Origin: Bacteroidota bacterium
Lineage (GTDB): Bacteria > Bacteroidota > Bacteroidia > Chitinophagales > BACL12
Direction of reading: 5' to 3'
DNA: 64,000 nt
Assembly (NCBI GenBank): GCA_016718035.1
Contig: JADKEK010000006.1
Span: forward strand, 317,891-381,890
Program-made: the position numbers and the translations under genes
Shown here: positions 39,013 through 48,218 of the stretch, piece after piece
Position numbering within the stretch: the first letter of the stretch is position 1
Layout of the letters: each line of letters begins with the position of its first letter
The notes under the pieces: generated by a model
What the model saw: the letters and a program-made list of their open reading frames with translations, nothing else
Told to the model about the DNA's origin: nothing
Database searches by the model: none

Positions 39013-39239
39013 ATATGTATTGATTTGATTTCCGAATTAAACATCCTCAAATTATCAAGTGGGGCTGCTTACATAACCACTATTACAGTTACGCTTGAAA
39101 ACACGTAATATTTAAATCGTGTTTTAATTCTGAAAAAAAAACAACAAATGCTCTTTTGACAAGGTAAAATTACAATCATTATCATATTTTATTGTTAAAT
39201 CAATATTTATTAGGTATTTCAAAATAGATTTATTGCTAT

Positions 39240-39434
39240 TTAAAAGGCTATTATGTAATTTAAATCGCCATTTATTATCAAGCATCCTTCTTTAGCAATT
39301 TCGCCTTTGAATCTACCTTTCGAAATTTGCTCACCAATATCATACTTTTCTATTATAATAATAGGCTTCAAAATAGATAAATTCTTAGTATTGAAATTTT
39401 TATTTAAAAAAACACAACCACAATTTGTTTCCAT
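39240..39434 (-). CDS. Cassette H partner: small cytoplasmic immunity-like protein
   Basis: The ATG at 39434 (METNCGCVFLNKNF) is used because it lies just after the stop of toxin H at 39445; an upstream codon at 39464 would overlap it. The product has 64 residues, no signal peptide, and beta-strand pattern IIIIEKYDIGEQI. Unlike most partners in the array it lacks an export signal, so toxin H may act in the cytoplasm. Confidence 0.6.
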   Translation of the reverse strand: METNCGCVFLNKNFNTKNLSILKPIIIIEKYDIGEQISKGRFKGEIAKEGCLIINGDLNYIIAF

Positions 39435-39444
39435 AATCATTAGT

Positions 39445-40452
39445 TTAATCTTTATAACTATCAAATGGTATTTCAGTTCGAATTGTTTCTTTTGTTTGAG
39501 GATTGACTACAACTACGTTACCAAATTCATCAGGTGTAAAATCTGGATTTGTGGTTTTCAATTCCTTCATCTCATTTGCAAAGTCCTTTTTCATTAATTT
39601 TTTAATGTTATTATGATAATTATCCACAGTAGTTTCTAATCTTTTTGCAACCTGAGCAGCAGTCATTATTTTTCCTGTAAATTTACTTAATTTTCCAAGA
39701 TTTAAAATTAAAGAAATTTCTTTCCCTGCCATACCCTCTCCTGGAATAATTGATAGTGAATTTTCAACATAATCCCACCCACTCATTTCAACATTGTATA
39801 TATCAGAACCTGTATTTAGACCTTTAATAATATGAGAAGCTGCAATTCCAGGATTCATATCAGCAATTGTTCGTCCAAATTCTTCACCTTCATCTGAATG
39901 CACCCAACAATCTCGTCCAGCAAACCAATTGCTTACACTATTAGAAAGTTTCTCACCTTTAGTTAATTCAAATTTTTGCAATGTTACTCCAATTGATGTA
40001 AGGATTTCATTCCCATTCTCATCAATACTAGAAGTTACTGTAACATATTCTACCCACATAACCCCAGTTTGATATTTGTCACCATGATCAATTGTTCCAC
40101 CAACTTTTTGAGCAAATTCCCATGCCCTCTTACTCATGTGGTCAGTACCACGATTGCCAGACAATCCAAAAGGGTCTGAGTATATTATTGGATTATTATT
40201 GAATGTACTATATGCACTTTGCCAATAATATAAATCAGGATCCAAATTCCATCTCCTTCCTAGTCGGGTATCGTATTCCCAAAATTCTGCTGTGTTCAAA
40301 TTCCCATCTCCATATACTTCATCATCCTGCTCCTGCCCATTAAAGCCAAATTTATAGTTTTCAGATATGAAAGCTATATTCCTACCTACCAATAACATCC
40401 CGAACGGGTCGTGGTGTTTTTGGTTGATTGGTCTTGCGGTTATGGGTTGCAT
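39445..40452 (-). CDS. Cassette H: orphan Rhs tip, closest to the expressed tip in its bridge
   Basis: This is a 335-residue intact orphan tip with leader MQPITARPINQKHH and core DPFGMLLVGRNIAF. The bridge QEQDDEVYGDGNLNTAEF and YDTRLGRRWNLDP is nearly the same as in the expressed Rhs protein at 63.35 kb, while the other orphans have different bridges. The C-terminal 60 residues (TTVDNYHNNIKKLMKKDF, then TPDEFGNVVVVNPQTKET) look like a small Rhs toxin domain I have seen in shape but cannot name. Its partner starts 10 bp after it. The spacer 40453-40773 upstream holds no gene. Confidence 0.82.
   Translation of the reverse strand: MQPITARPINQKHHDPFGMLLVGRNIAFISENYKFGFNGQEQDDEVYGDGNLNTAEFWEYDTRLGRRWNLDPDLYYWQSAYSTFNNNPIIYSDPFGLSGNRGTDHMSKRAWEFAQKVGGTIDHGDKYQTGVMWVEYVTVTSSIDENGNEILTSIGVTLQKFELTKGEKLSNSVSNWFAGRDCWVHSDEGEEFGRTIADMNPGIAASHIIKGLNTGSDIYNVEMSGWDYVENSLSIIPGEGMAGKEISLILNLGKLSKFTGKIMTAAQVAKRLETTVDNYHNNIKKLMKKDFANEMKELKTTNPDFTPDEFGNVVVVNPQTKETIRTEIPFDSYKD
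40342..40410 (-). repeat. Rhs core of cassette H
   Basis: 69-bp, more diverged copy of the core; only the DPFGMLLVGRN half is well kept. Confidence 0.8.
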
Positions 40453-40479
40453 GGGATAATTTGAAGTTAAAAATAACTA

Positions 40480-40493
40480 ATTATTTTGCTAAT
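40480..40493 (-). promoter_or_regulatory. ATTAGCAAAATAAT element upstream of toxin H
   Basis: On the minus strand this 14-bp element lies 27 bp before the ATG of toxin H. The same sequence occurs 25 bp before the ATG of toxin I (42310-42323) and a close copy precedes the cassette C partner (29360-29371). It may be a shared promoter or leader element; the sequence is not a clear match to the known Bacteroidota promoter consensus. Confidence 0.4.
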
Positions 40494-40773
40494 TGACGAA
40501 AAAAAATCAACCCAAATTAAACTAGTATAGTTCATTTGAAATCTGATTTTCTTATGAGATTTCGTGAACACTAAGCTACTTTTTTACTTCCCAGCTAGCA
40601 TTGAAGTTGGATAGGTATGTAGGGGAGAATTTTGTTGTTGATAGATTTATGAATGGAGAGATAGGCTACTTAAGTAATGATGGGCGAAATTAGTTATTGT
40701 AAATGTTACAATATGTTTGTTGATTTTGTTATTATAGTTTTAAACAGTTTCACTTTTATGAGTAAATACATAT

Positions 40774-41106
40774 CTATTCAAATTGTTCGATCCACCCGTC
40801 TTTAATATACGGTTTACCATATTCACATCCTATTTTAAAATAAAAATGCTCAAATAAAGTATCTACTTTAGTTAAAGGGTAGATTCTTAACATTGTATCA
40901 TTAAAGATGTAATATCTACCCTCTTTTTTCATATTTATTTCTTCTATCGTTGGATATAAATAGCTGCTTGGCTTTAATATCGATGTATTAAGTTCTTTTA
41001 CATATTCATAGGCTGCCTTATCGTCAAGATGGCAGAACAATGTACATGATTGCACTAATATTATTAATCCAATTGATATAATTATTTTTTTCAGTCCTAA
41101 ATTCAT
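40774..41106 (-). CDS. Cassette I partner: immunity-like lipoprotein
   Basis: This is a 110-residue predicted lipoprotein with a signal peptide and lipobox VQSC near residue 21. It is related to the cassette D partner (30743-31057): both have AYEYVKE/VYEYVKE early and a GCEYGKPYIKDGWIEQ-like end. Since toxins D and I are also related, this supports the pairing and implies an envelope site of protection. It starts 42 bp after the toxin I frame ends. Confidence 0.75.
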   Translation of the reverse strand: MNLGLKKIIISIGLIILVQSCTLFCHLDDKAAYEYVKELNTSILKPSSYLYPTIEEINMKKEGRYYIFNDTMLRIYPLTKVDTLFEHFYFKIGCEYGKPYIKDGWIEQFE

Positions 41107-41148
41107 TTATTAAGTGAGTTGTCTTAACTATTTTTTATTAGTCCTAAA

Positions 41149-41517
41149 TCAATCCTCATTAAAGTGAAGCCCAGTTCCGTCTATTGATATTTTATATGGC
41201 ACTTGATTTGAATCAGATAAATTTGAACCCGGTAAATTCGCCTCCGGCGATGTAATTGTTGACATGGAAATTCCATAAAAAATTAATTTTGCTGTTGAAG
41301 TCACTAAATTTGTATAATCAAGTTCGGACATACTTAAATTAGCTGCCCCAGTCGACGGATTTGACAATGTACCCCTTAAAAGCCAATTTGCAACATTGGA
41401 CATAAAAGTGGGATCATTTACCAAGGTTGGATTTATTAAACCAAAATAAGCAGCTTCTCTGATATCAGAATTAATCAATTTCGCATATTTATAATACTGT
41501 GCATCTAATTGTCGCAT
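41149..41517 (-). CDS. Cassette I toxin, C-terminal piece (frameshifted)
   Basis: This 122-codon frame is the end of toxin I. It begins MRQLDAQYYKYAKLINSDIR and contains NVANWLLRGTLSNPS, which matches the out-of-frame end of toxin D (NVANYILQAF). Adding one A near 41515 joins it to the frame above it. Confidence 0.75.
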   Translation of the reverse strand: MRQLDAQYYKYAKLINSDIREAAYFGLINPTLVNDPTFMSNVANWLLRGTLSNPSTGAANLSMSELDYTNLVTSTAKLIFYGISMSTITSPEANLPGSNLSDSNQVPYKISIDGTGLHFNED

Positions 41518-42284
41518 ATTCTTTTAAATATGTAGTTACTTCTAAATTTTAACAACCAGTCAACTCCTTGAACTAATGCCACTGCATTTGAAGCACGATT
41601 TAATCGGTTCATTTTGACAAACCTTAACTCATAATTTTCATCAGCAAGGTTTAAGCGTGCAGGGCTTTTTCCTACATTCGTATTATTATAATTATTGTCG
41701 TATGATTGAAAATAATATTTTATTCCGGTTTGAGGGCTTAAACTTAGTGATCCCCCTTCAGCAATATGTGGCATATCTAACCAAGTTCCTTCAAAATCTG
41801 CAGGGTTAATTTCAAATGTAGCCAACCCAAACGTGCCAACGTTATCAATTTGAGTTAATGACCTATTATCAAAGTTGGAGTTTTGAGCACTTTCAATTTT
41901 AGATTTTACAATGTCACCATTATTTTCTAAATCGATAACTGTTAGTCCATTAATGTATTTGAACCTAGCATCTTCATTGCTTAAATATTCCAGTCCATCC
42001 AAGTCAACACCATCAATTGGCCGATTACTTGTAAATTGATATGGCGTTAACATTGGGTAAAATTTATTTAGTGGGTCTACACTCAAAAACTTACCCAACC
42101 TCGGATTATAAATCCTAAACCCATAATCATAAATATTCCCATCACCATAAGTTTCTTTATCACTTTCCTTCCCGTTAAACCCGAACCTATACTCACTTCC
42201 CCCTTCCCAATTTCGTCCAACCAACAACATCCCGAACGGGTCGTAATGAGTTTTGCTAGAAGTCAAAAGGTTATTGGAATACAT
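41505..42284 (-). CDS. Cassette I: orphan Rhs tip nearest the recombinase (front piece)
   Basis: This is the first 259 codons of the cassette that lies next to the recombinase. The leader is MYSNNLLTSSKTHY, then core DPFGMLLVGRNWEGG, YDYGFRIYNPRLGKFLSVDP and TPYQFTSNRPIDGVDLDG. The toxin part starts EYLSNEDARFKYINGLTVID, homologous to toxin D. The frame is lost near 41515; with one base added the full tip is about 378 residues. Its start is only 41 bp from the stop of the recombinase gene. Confidence 0.82.
   Translation of the reverse strand: MYSNNLLTSSKTHYDPFGMLLVGRNWEGGSEYRFGFNGKESDKETYGDGNIYDYGFRIYNPRLGKFLSVDPLNKFYPMLTPYQFTSNRPIDGVDLDGLEYLSNEDARFKYINGLTVIDLENNGDIVKSKIESAQNSNFDNRSLTQIDNVGTFGLATFEINPADFEGTWLDMPHIAEGGSLSLSPQTGIKYYFQSYDNNYNNTNVGKSPARLNLADENYELRFVKMNRLNRASNAVALVQGVDWLLKFRSNYIFKRICDN
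42177..42242 (-). repeat. Rhs core of cassette I
   Basis: 66-bp core copy, the orphan core closest to the recombinase. Confidence 0.9.
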
Positions 42285-42325
42285 GGATTAATTATTATTC
42301 AAATATTACATTATTTTGCTAATAA

Positions 42326-42547
42326 TCAAAGTTTTGACTGTGATTTTTCGGCGTCAATAAGGGCATTCATTCTTTCATGAACCAAATCAATAGCCGAGTC
42401 AAGATATTGTTGCGCGAATGAAACGTACCTGTAAAAGGCCTTGCTGCCGGGTGCGTGACCGGAAATTTGACGAACCATTAATTCAGGAACCCCTAACAAA
42501 AGCAAATTAGTTATGGCTGTGCGACGCATGGTATGTGTGGTTATCAA
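42326..42547 (-). CDS. Tyrosine recombinase, C-terminal piece
   Basis: This 73-codon frame holds the second half of the catalytic domain: THTMRRTAITNLL supplies the HxxR pair, QISGHAPG the second histidine and FYRYV the nucleophilic tyrosine. It continues the frame of 42544-43380 when one base is added near 42585, after which the joined protein reads through YGFENGKPYRFCDLITTH. The gene ends 41 bp before cassette I. Confidence 0.85.
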   Translation of the reverse strand: MITTHTMRRTAITNLLLLGVPELMVRQISGHAPGSKAFYRYVSFAQQYLDSAIDLVHERMNALIDAEKSQSKL

Positions 42548-43380
42548 ATCGCAAAAACGATATGGTTTGCCGTTTTCAAAACCGTATGTGGAATGCCTTC
42601 CTGATTTCTTGACTTTCCGATAACTGAAGTCCAGCCCGCTGCTTCACATAACAATTTGATATTTTTATTTAACTGACTATTTGAAATTTGGGGTAAAAGT
42701 TTGCCTGTTTTTTTATATTTATTGAAAATGGTTATTACATAATCAGGGAGTTTAAGTATGGTTTCTGTATTTGTTTTACCTGATGTAACACGCAAATAAT
42801 TACCACCTGAGGAACATTCTATGTTATTGGGCCTTAGGTTCATTAGGTCTCCAAACCTCAAACCTACAAAACAACCCACAACAAAAATGTCTTTCGTTGC
42901 AATAAACCTGGCATTCAATGTGGCAGCAAATTTTTCATTCCCCGTGAGAAAAGCAATATGCTTTTGTTCGAGCACAATTATCGGGATCTGCTCTTTTACG
43001 GATTTAAAACAGTTAATTATAACTGTGCAGTCAATAAGCTTTTCAACAGTTAAATACCTGAAAAACACCTTAATAATTTTAAAATGTGAACTTACATAAT
43101 TATCAAAACAGCCCCTTTGGAACAAGAATTTGGCGTATTTAGCACTTATCCTATCCCATCGTTTTATCTCAGATTTCAAAAGGTTTTTTCCGGCTTTTTT
43201 GAGGTCGCATATATGTAAATCGATATTCAATTCGGACTCAAATTGAACAATTGAATGCAGTGTATCCCTATATTTGGCAATTACTGATTTTCTTAATCGC
43301 CTGCCATTCAATTGTTTATGTCGGCCAGTGTGGCTACTCACAATAAACCTTATAAATAATGTTTCGAAGTTGTAAATCAT
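42544..43380 (-). CDS. Tyrosine recombinase (phage-integrase family), main piece
   Basis: This 278-codon frame has an N-terminal SAM-like core-binding domain (about residues 20-125) and the first part of a tyrosine recombinase catalytic domain: the first arginine in VGLRFGDLMNLR and the lysine in VTSGKTNTETI. The rest of the catalytic residues lie in the next frame (42326-42547), so the full protein would have about 350 residues with R, K, H, R, H and Y all present. It is probably a site-specific recombinase of the Bacteroidota integrase type. It heads the orphan array on the same strand, so its natural substrate could be the array itself, another mobile element or the chromosome; only the position suggests the first. 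Confidence 0.88.
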   Translation of the reverse strand: MIYNFETLFIRFIVSSHTGRHKQLNGRRLRKSVIAKYRDTLHSIVQFESELNIDLHICDLKKAGKNLLKSEIKRWDRISAKYAKFLFQRGCFDNYVSSHFKIIKVFFRYLTVEKLIDCTVIINCFKSVKEQIPIIVLEQKHIAFLTGNEKFAATLNARFIATKDIFVVGCFVGLRFGDLMNLRPNNIECSSGGNYLRVTSGKTNTETILKLPDYVITIFNKYKKTGKLLPQISNSQLNKNIKLLCEAAGWTSVIGKSRNQEGIPHTVLKTANHIVFAI

Positions 43381-43831
43381 ATAAGATAATGTTTAATTAT
43401 ATATAGAGGGTAGCTGTAAATAAATTCCATAAACAATTGTTAATTTAATTTATTCAAACACTTATACTTCCAACCTTAATAACTAGTTTTCCATCCGAAG
43501 TCAAGCCCTAATTTGTTTTTTACTTTACTTGTTGCATTGAATAACAAGCACTTAGGTAATTATGTGAAAAAATGACAAAAATATTTTCAAAATAATTTGT
43601 TTTTTTAAAAAATGATTATTAAACTTGTTTAGAAAATAGTTGAAACCCTTATACAATAACCCTAATAAACAACAATTAAACCGGAGAATTGAGAACCCTC
43701 CAAATTGAAAACAATCCAATTTATTTTTAGCTGACAATACACTTTCATCATCCCCGTTGGCTAACCTATTTTAATTACTGTCACGTTTTGCGACAAACCT
43801 AGTGGTGCTTAGGCTACAAAGGATTGGAACT
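43381..43831. other. AT-rich spacer between recombinase and barrel gene
   Basis: This gene-free stretch separates two divergent transcription units and should hold their promoters. It is very AT-rich, with several A and T runs near 43560-43640. I find no clear promoter match or recombination core in it. Confidence 0.5.
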
Positions 43832-43847
43832 GATTTGTTTACAAATC
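43832..43847. promoter_or_regulatory. 16-bp palindrome upstream of the barrel gene
   Basis: GATTTGT-TT-ACAAATC is a perfect 7-bp inverted repeat with a 2-bp centre, 74 bp before the ATG of the barrel gene. Its form fits an operator for a dimeric regulator, but no regulator gene is seen nearby. Confidence 0.4.
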
Positions 43848-43921
43848 GGACAGCTAAACTATTATTCATTTTGAAAAAACATTTTTCAAGATACAGGAAA
43901 AGTATTGCCCGTTATTTTTTA

Positions 43922-46516
43922 ATGGGAATTATGACCTTATTTATTAATATGAGTTATAGTCAGGTAAATATTGCAATGAATACAAACAACATTTCAACGA
44001 TAAATGATTTGTGGAACATTGGTATTGTTTCAATGTATCCAAATCAACAAATTGTTGATGTAGAATTGACAGTATATAGCGAGGATGAGACTGTTTTATA
44101 TAAGGGTAACAAAACAACAATCGTATTACAACCTTCACTTAATATTTCTATCACACCAACATCAGATGGTATTCATCATGACGTTACTGATTTTCCTAAA
44201 AATGATACATTACAACAAGTGGATGCATCATTTATTCCTAACGGTAATTATGTATTATGTGTTTCTGTTTTTGCACATGAACCTAAGGTGGAATTAAACC
44301 GAAGCTGTGAGTTTATCACTGTAAAAAATAGCTATCTGGATAGTCTGTTAATTTCAGTTAAAAGGAAAGTGCCAAAAGCCGGCATTCAAGTCCATATTAC
44401 GGTAGAAATATTTTCATATATTGACGTGTATTCCAGCCCACGCCAACAACACTGCAACACCGAAATACCGGTATATTCTTAAATCCTTCAGTTGAATTAT
44501 TTGGATATCCATTAAATATGTCTATATTTTATGATACTGATAGTGATTTTTACTATAGTAATATACCAACTTTCAATTCAATTTTGACACGAAGGCTTAC
44601 CAACAAATATTACAAGAAGATTACAAAGTCAACTGGCTTCGAAGTCACCACTTTCGCCTGAAAAATATCAGGAAGCAATGACCATGATAACTTCATTGGA
44701 GGATTTTGAAAGCATTACTAACAACCCTTATTTTCAGCAAGAAGTAGCAAGGCTAGATAGTTTAAAAGTGTATGAAAAATATCTAAATGATTCTGCTGCG
44801 TTGACATTAGTGCAAGCTAAAATTCAACATTTGGACACTTTATCCTTAGAGCAAATGAATAACGATTCTTTATGTTTAGATAGCACCACTGTAATGCAAC
44901 AAACGCAACTTGTAAAGGATTCTTTAATTGCGATACAAGATTCAATTACCAACACCATTGCTGCTGGTAAAGAGATAATCGAAAAAGCAAAACGGTATCA
45001 CGAAATTATTCAAAATCAAGCACTTTTGGAGGAACAAATATTGGCAGACTCAAATATTGCAGAAGTAAAAGCATACTTCGATAAATTCAACGGTTTTGAT
45101 GCATCAACATTGAGTGATCCTAACCTAATTACTGCTAAGCTGAAAGAGATTGATCAACTCAAAAAAATTGAAGGATTTATTACCGGATTTGAGTCATTAC
45201 AATTTGGTGCTACCGTGCCAAATTACTCTGAGTTGTCAATTACCAGTGTGTTGCTAAATGGACTTAATGTAAATTACGCTATAGGTAATTGCTCAGTGAT
45301 AGCTGTAGCTGGTCGTATAAACGATAATTCTACCTTTTTCAAACCAGACAGGGAACAACGCACTTTTAGTAAATTATATGTGGCAGGATTTGAGCAGCAA
45401 ATTACTACAAATAGTAAATATGGTTTGTTTGTCTTACAATCCGATTTTAGTGACCAAGACTCATTGTCTTTCTATAATTTCCTTGAAAAAAATAATACCA
45501 TTGCCGGTAAATTTTCAACGGGATTTTTCAAAAAATAAACTCAAGGCTGAAGGTGAGATTGCCATCTCTTATGCTGAAAATAAAGATATTATTGGCTTTG
45601 AAGAAGTTGAGGAAGAAGTTACTAATGTCCCTAATTTTTGGTTATTACAATCCTTAGTGCAAAAGGATGATTTAGCTACCGGCACTTTTACTGATAAAGC
45701 GGCAATACTAAGCCTCTCCAGCACATTTTTCCAAAACAAAACTACAGTCGCTATTACCGGTAGGTACGTTGGCACAGGATTCTATACCCCGGGTAATCCA
45801 TTTTTGATCAACGATTTGATGAATGTTGAATTTGGAGTCGATCAGTCGTTGTTTAAAAACAAGTTGCAACTCAGTGCGCATGTTATTAAAAACCAGGATA
45901 ACCTGGAGCAACTAAAAGAAGTGACTACTTCTTACTACAATCTGAGAGCCGGGATGAAATTAAGAATCCCAAAATACCCGATGATTTCTATAGATTATTT
46001 ACCAAATGTGATAATCAATGAATTTGACCAAATACAAGTAAATACCCTTTCAGCAATTACTGCATACAATTATAGGTTAGGTAATATACCATGTTTGATT
46101 TCCTTTAATTATATGGACATCCAAACATTGAGTGCAGAAAACGATAGCACCAATTTTAATAGCCGGTATTATAACATACTTAACAATTTTAATTTTAAAA
46201 ATTCGATATACAAACATGTTTTAATTATAACGAAGCAGTTACAGTTACAGAAGCAGTCATATTTAGTATTTACAGTGTCGGCACCAGATTTAGTGCAACT
46301 AAGTGGATGGATGTGTATGCAAACTTTCAACTGACCGGCAACGAACACAACAATTATGAACCAGGAGGGCAATTGGAACTCGATTTTTCACCATTAGCAA
46401 CGATGAAATTAAAAACCGGATTTTATGTATACCCTGAATCAACTTTAGATTATATGACCAATATTCAAAATATTTCAAATACATCAATTTACATTTCTGC
46501 AACCTATAATTTTTAA
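43922..46516 (+). pseudogene. Outer-membrane barrel gene with TANFOR-like start, several frameshifts
   Basis: This gene of about 865 codons is read in pieces: 43922-44482, a piece near 44470-44600, 44600-45538, 45540-46217 and 46217-46516. The start at 43922 gives a signal peptide (MGIMTLFINMSYSQ). The first domain has IPNGNYVLCVSVFAHEP, as in TANFOR-like proteins. A coiled coil (about 44680-45200) follows, then a C-terminal barrel region with FQNKTTVAITGRYVGTGF and an aromatic final strand TSIYISATYNF. At 45533 adding an A to the A6 run joins two frames; at least three more single-base repairs are needed. It parallels the barrel at 15370-17118 and opens the Rhs operon. Confidence 0.75.
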
Positions 46517-46518
46517 TT

Positions 46519-47658
46519 ATGAAAAAAGTTGTGTTAAGTATGTTTAGTTGCCTATTATTTGGCTTATTACAAGCTCAAGTAACGGTAACAGCCGTTCCGC
46601 CGGGACCGCGATTTACCCTGGATGATTTATGGCAGGTCACGCTGGTCGAAAATATGACACCAACTAAAGAGGTTTGGTTGAGTGTTAGTCTAAACGTATA
46701 CGAACAAGCAGGGCCTAAAATACTCACTACTACTTCTCAAAAATTTCAATTTGGTAAAGCTGCTATCATAAATATTAATAAAACCAATTTAGACAATTAT
46801 GGTCCAATTAGCACAGTATACCACCAACGAAGTTTCAAAAATGAATTAGCAGAAGCAAGGCGGAATTTTCCATCTGGTGATTACAAGGTTGAAGTGATTT
46901 GTAATTATGAGGGGAATGGGTTTTCTGAGCCTTTGGGGAAATATCTATATAATATTAATGCTGAGTTGGTTATGCCTATTCAACTGGTGAGTGTGTTTAA
47001 TAACGATACAATTGAGGATGCATATCCGATGTTTAATTGGACACCTCCATATCCATTACCAACCGGTAATTTGACATATGAAATTGTATTGACTGAAATA
47101 AAACCATTAGAAACACCTATTGCGGCAGTTAAGAGAAATCAGCCTCTGATTAGAAACCAACAAGTAAATCAAAACTCATTGATTTATACCACTGTTGAAC
47201 CGAAACTAATTGCAGGTAAGGAATATGCATGGCAGGTCAATGCCTATACAGAAAGAGGTGATTTTTATTCCGGAAGCGAAACATGGCGGTTTATATATAA
47301 TCCGGAAGAAGACACTATCGATTATCCAGACCAATTTTATTTGATGTCATCTGTCATACCAAATACCTATGTTACCATTTTTGACAACATACTGCCAGTT
47401 AAGTTTGTGGATGATTACGAGGTTGTAGATACACTAAGTTATTTACATTTATATGATGACAATTTTGCATTGATTGCTACTGAAGAGCAAATTCCAATTG
47501 CTCACACCTTAGGTACTAATTATTCATATGTTCGTTTTTGTGAAGATGATTTCCCTATCCCAAATGGACGTTACGTTCTAGAAATAGGGGGCGTAAATAA
47601 ACAAAAATATTTTATAAGATTTCAAAATAACAGCCTAGTGGGGCCTGTGGTGGAATAA
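46519..47658 (+). CDS. TANFOR-like secreted protein
   Basis: This is an intact 379-residue exported protein with signal peptide MKKVVLSMFSCLLFGLLQAQ. It shows the same plan as the N-terminal part of the giant protein at 14438-15373: FPSGDYKVEVIC, then DAYPMFNWTPPYPLPTGNLT and KEYAWQVNAYTERGDFYSG. The last 100 residues form a further beta-rich domain. It starts 2 bp after the barrel gene stop and is followed 1 bp later by the lipoprotein gene, so the three are one operon. Family assignment is from motif pattern only. Confidence 0.8.
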   Translation: MKKVVLSMFSCLLFGLLQAQVTVTAVPPGPRFTLDDLWQVTLVENMTPTKEVWLSVSLNVYEQAGPKILTTTSQKFQFGKAAIININKTNLDNYGPISTVYHQRSFKNELAEARRNFPSGDYKVEVICNYEGNGFSEPLGKYLYNINAELVMPIQLVSVFNNDTIEDAYPMFNWTPPYPLPTGNLTYEIVLTEIKPLETPIAAVKRNQPLIRNQQVNQNSLIYTTVEPKLIAGKEYAWQVNAYTERGDFYSGSETWRFIYNPEEDTIDYPDQFYLMSSVIPNTYVTIFDNILPVKFVDDYEVVDTLSYLHLYDDNFALIATEEQIPIAHTLGTNYSYVRFCEDDFPIPNGRYVLEIGGVNKQKYFIRFQNNSLVGPVVE

Positions 47659-47659
47659 A

Positions 47660-48208
47660 ATGAAAAACACTTTTATTATTTATACTTGTCTAGCGCTCTC
47701 AAGTTGTTCAACTAAATTAGATAGTTTGAATAACAATGAGTTAAAATCATTTGTTACATCAGATGAAGCAGCGCTTCGCGAATCTAAAAATATTAACGGG
47801 CAAACTGTCAGCTATTATTATTTGCCAACAGATTATTTAATTGCGAATGAAGTTAAAGGAACAAGTATAGATAAAAATATGTATGATTCGTTATATCAGC
47901 TATTTGCGCAATATCATTACTTTGAGATCCAAATAGAAGGCATTGAAGAGTTATTGAGAAACACTGGGTTTGTTGAAAAAGGTATGATCTTTATTGAAAC
48001 GAATAAAGAAAATGTTTACCCAGCGTTTTCTGTTATTGAGCCGGGATATGGTATACTGCCCTTTAATAAAGTATTAGTTGCATTTCCAAATAATTTTTCA
48101 AATGATCTGAAAGTTTATTTAAAAGTTAATGTTGGAAATTCTACACTTTATAAATTCAACGTTGCTTTTTCTAAAATTAAAAAATACCCTCAATTATTAA
48201 TACAATAA
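47660..48208 (+). CDS. Lipoprotein of the Rhs operon
   Basis: This is a 182-residue lipoprotein with a short signal peptide and lipobox ALSSC near residue 16. The mature part has the form of a small soluble domain (SYYYLPTDYLIANEVKG and EIQIEGIEELLRNTGF). No family is recognised. It lies between the TANFOR-like gene and the giant Rhs-related gene, with 1 and 10 bp gaps. It may help retain or chaperone the giant proteins at the outer membrane, but this is inference. Confidence 0.75.
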   Translation: MKNTFIIYTCLALSSCSTKLDSLNNNELKSFVTSDEAALRESKNINGQTVSYYYLPTDYLIANEVKGTSIDKNMYDSLYQLFAQYHYFEIQIEGIEELLRNTGFVEKGMIFIETNKENVYPAFSVIEPGYGILPFNKVLVAFPNNFSNDLKVYLKVNVGNSTLYKFNVAFSKIKKYPQLLIQ

Positions 48209-48218
48209 ACTAATTGTT

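Noticed and set aside
26954..42242. The regularly recurring cores as a CRISPR array
   Set aside because: The repeats are 66 bp, coding, and spaced by 1-2 kb of genes; spacers of uniform short length are absent.
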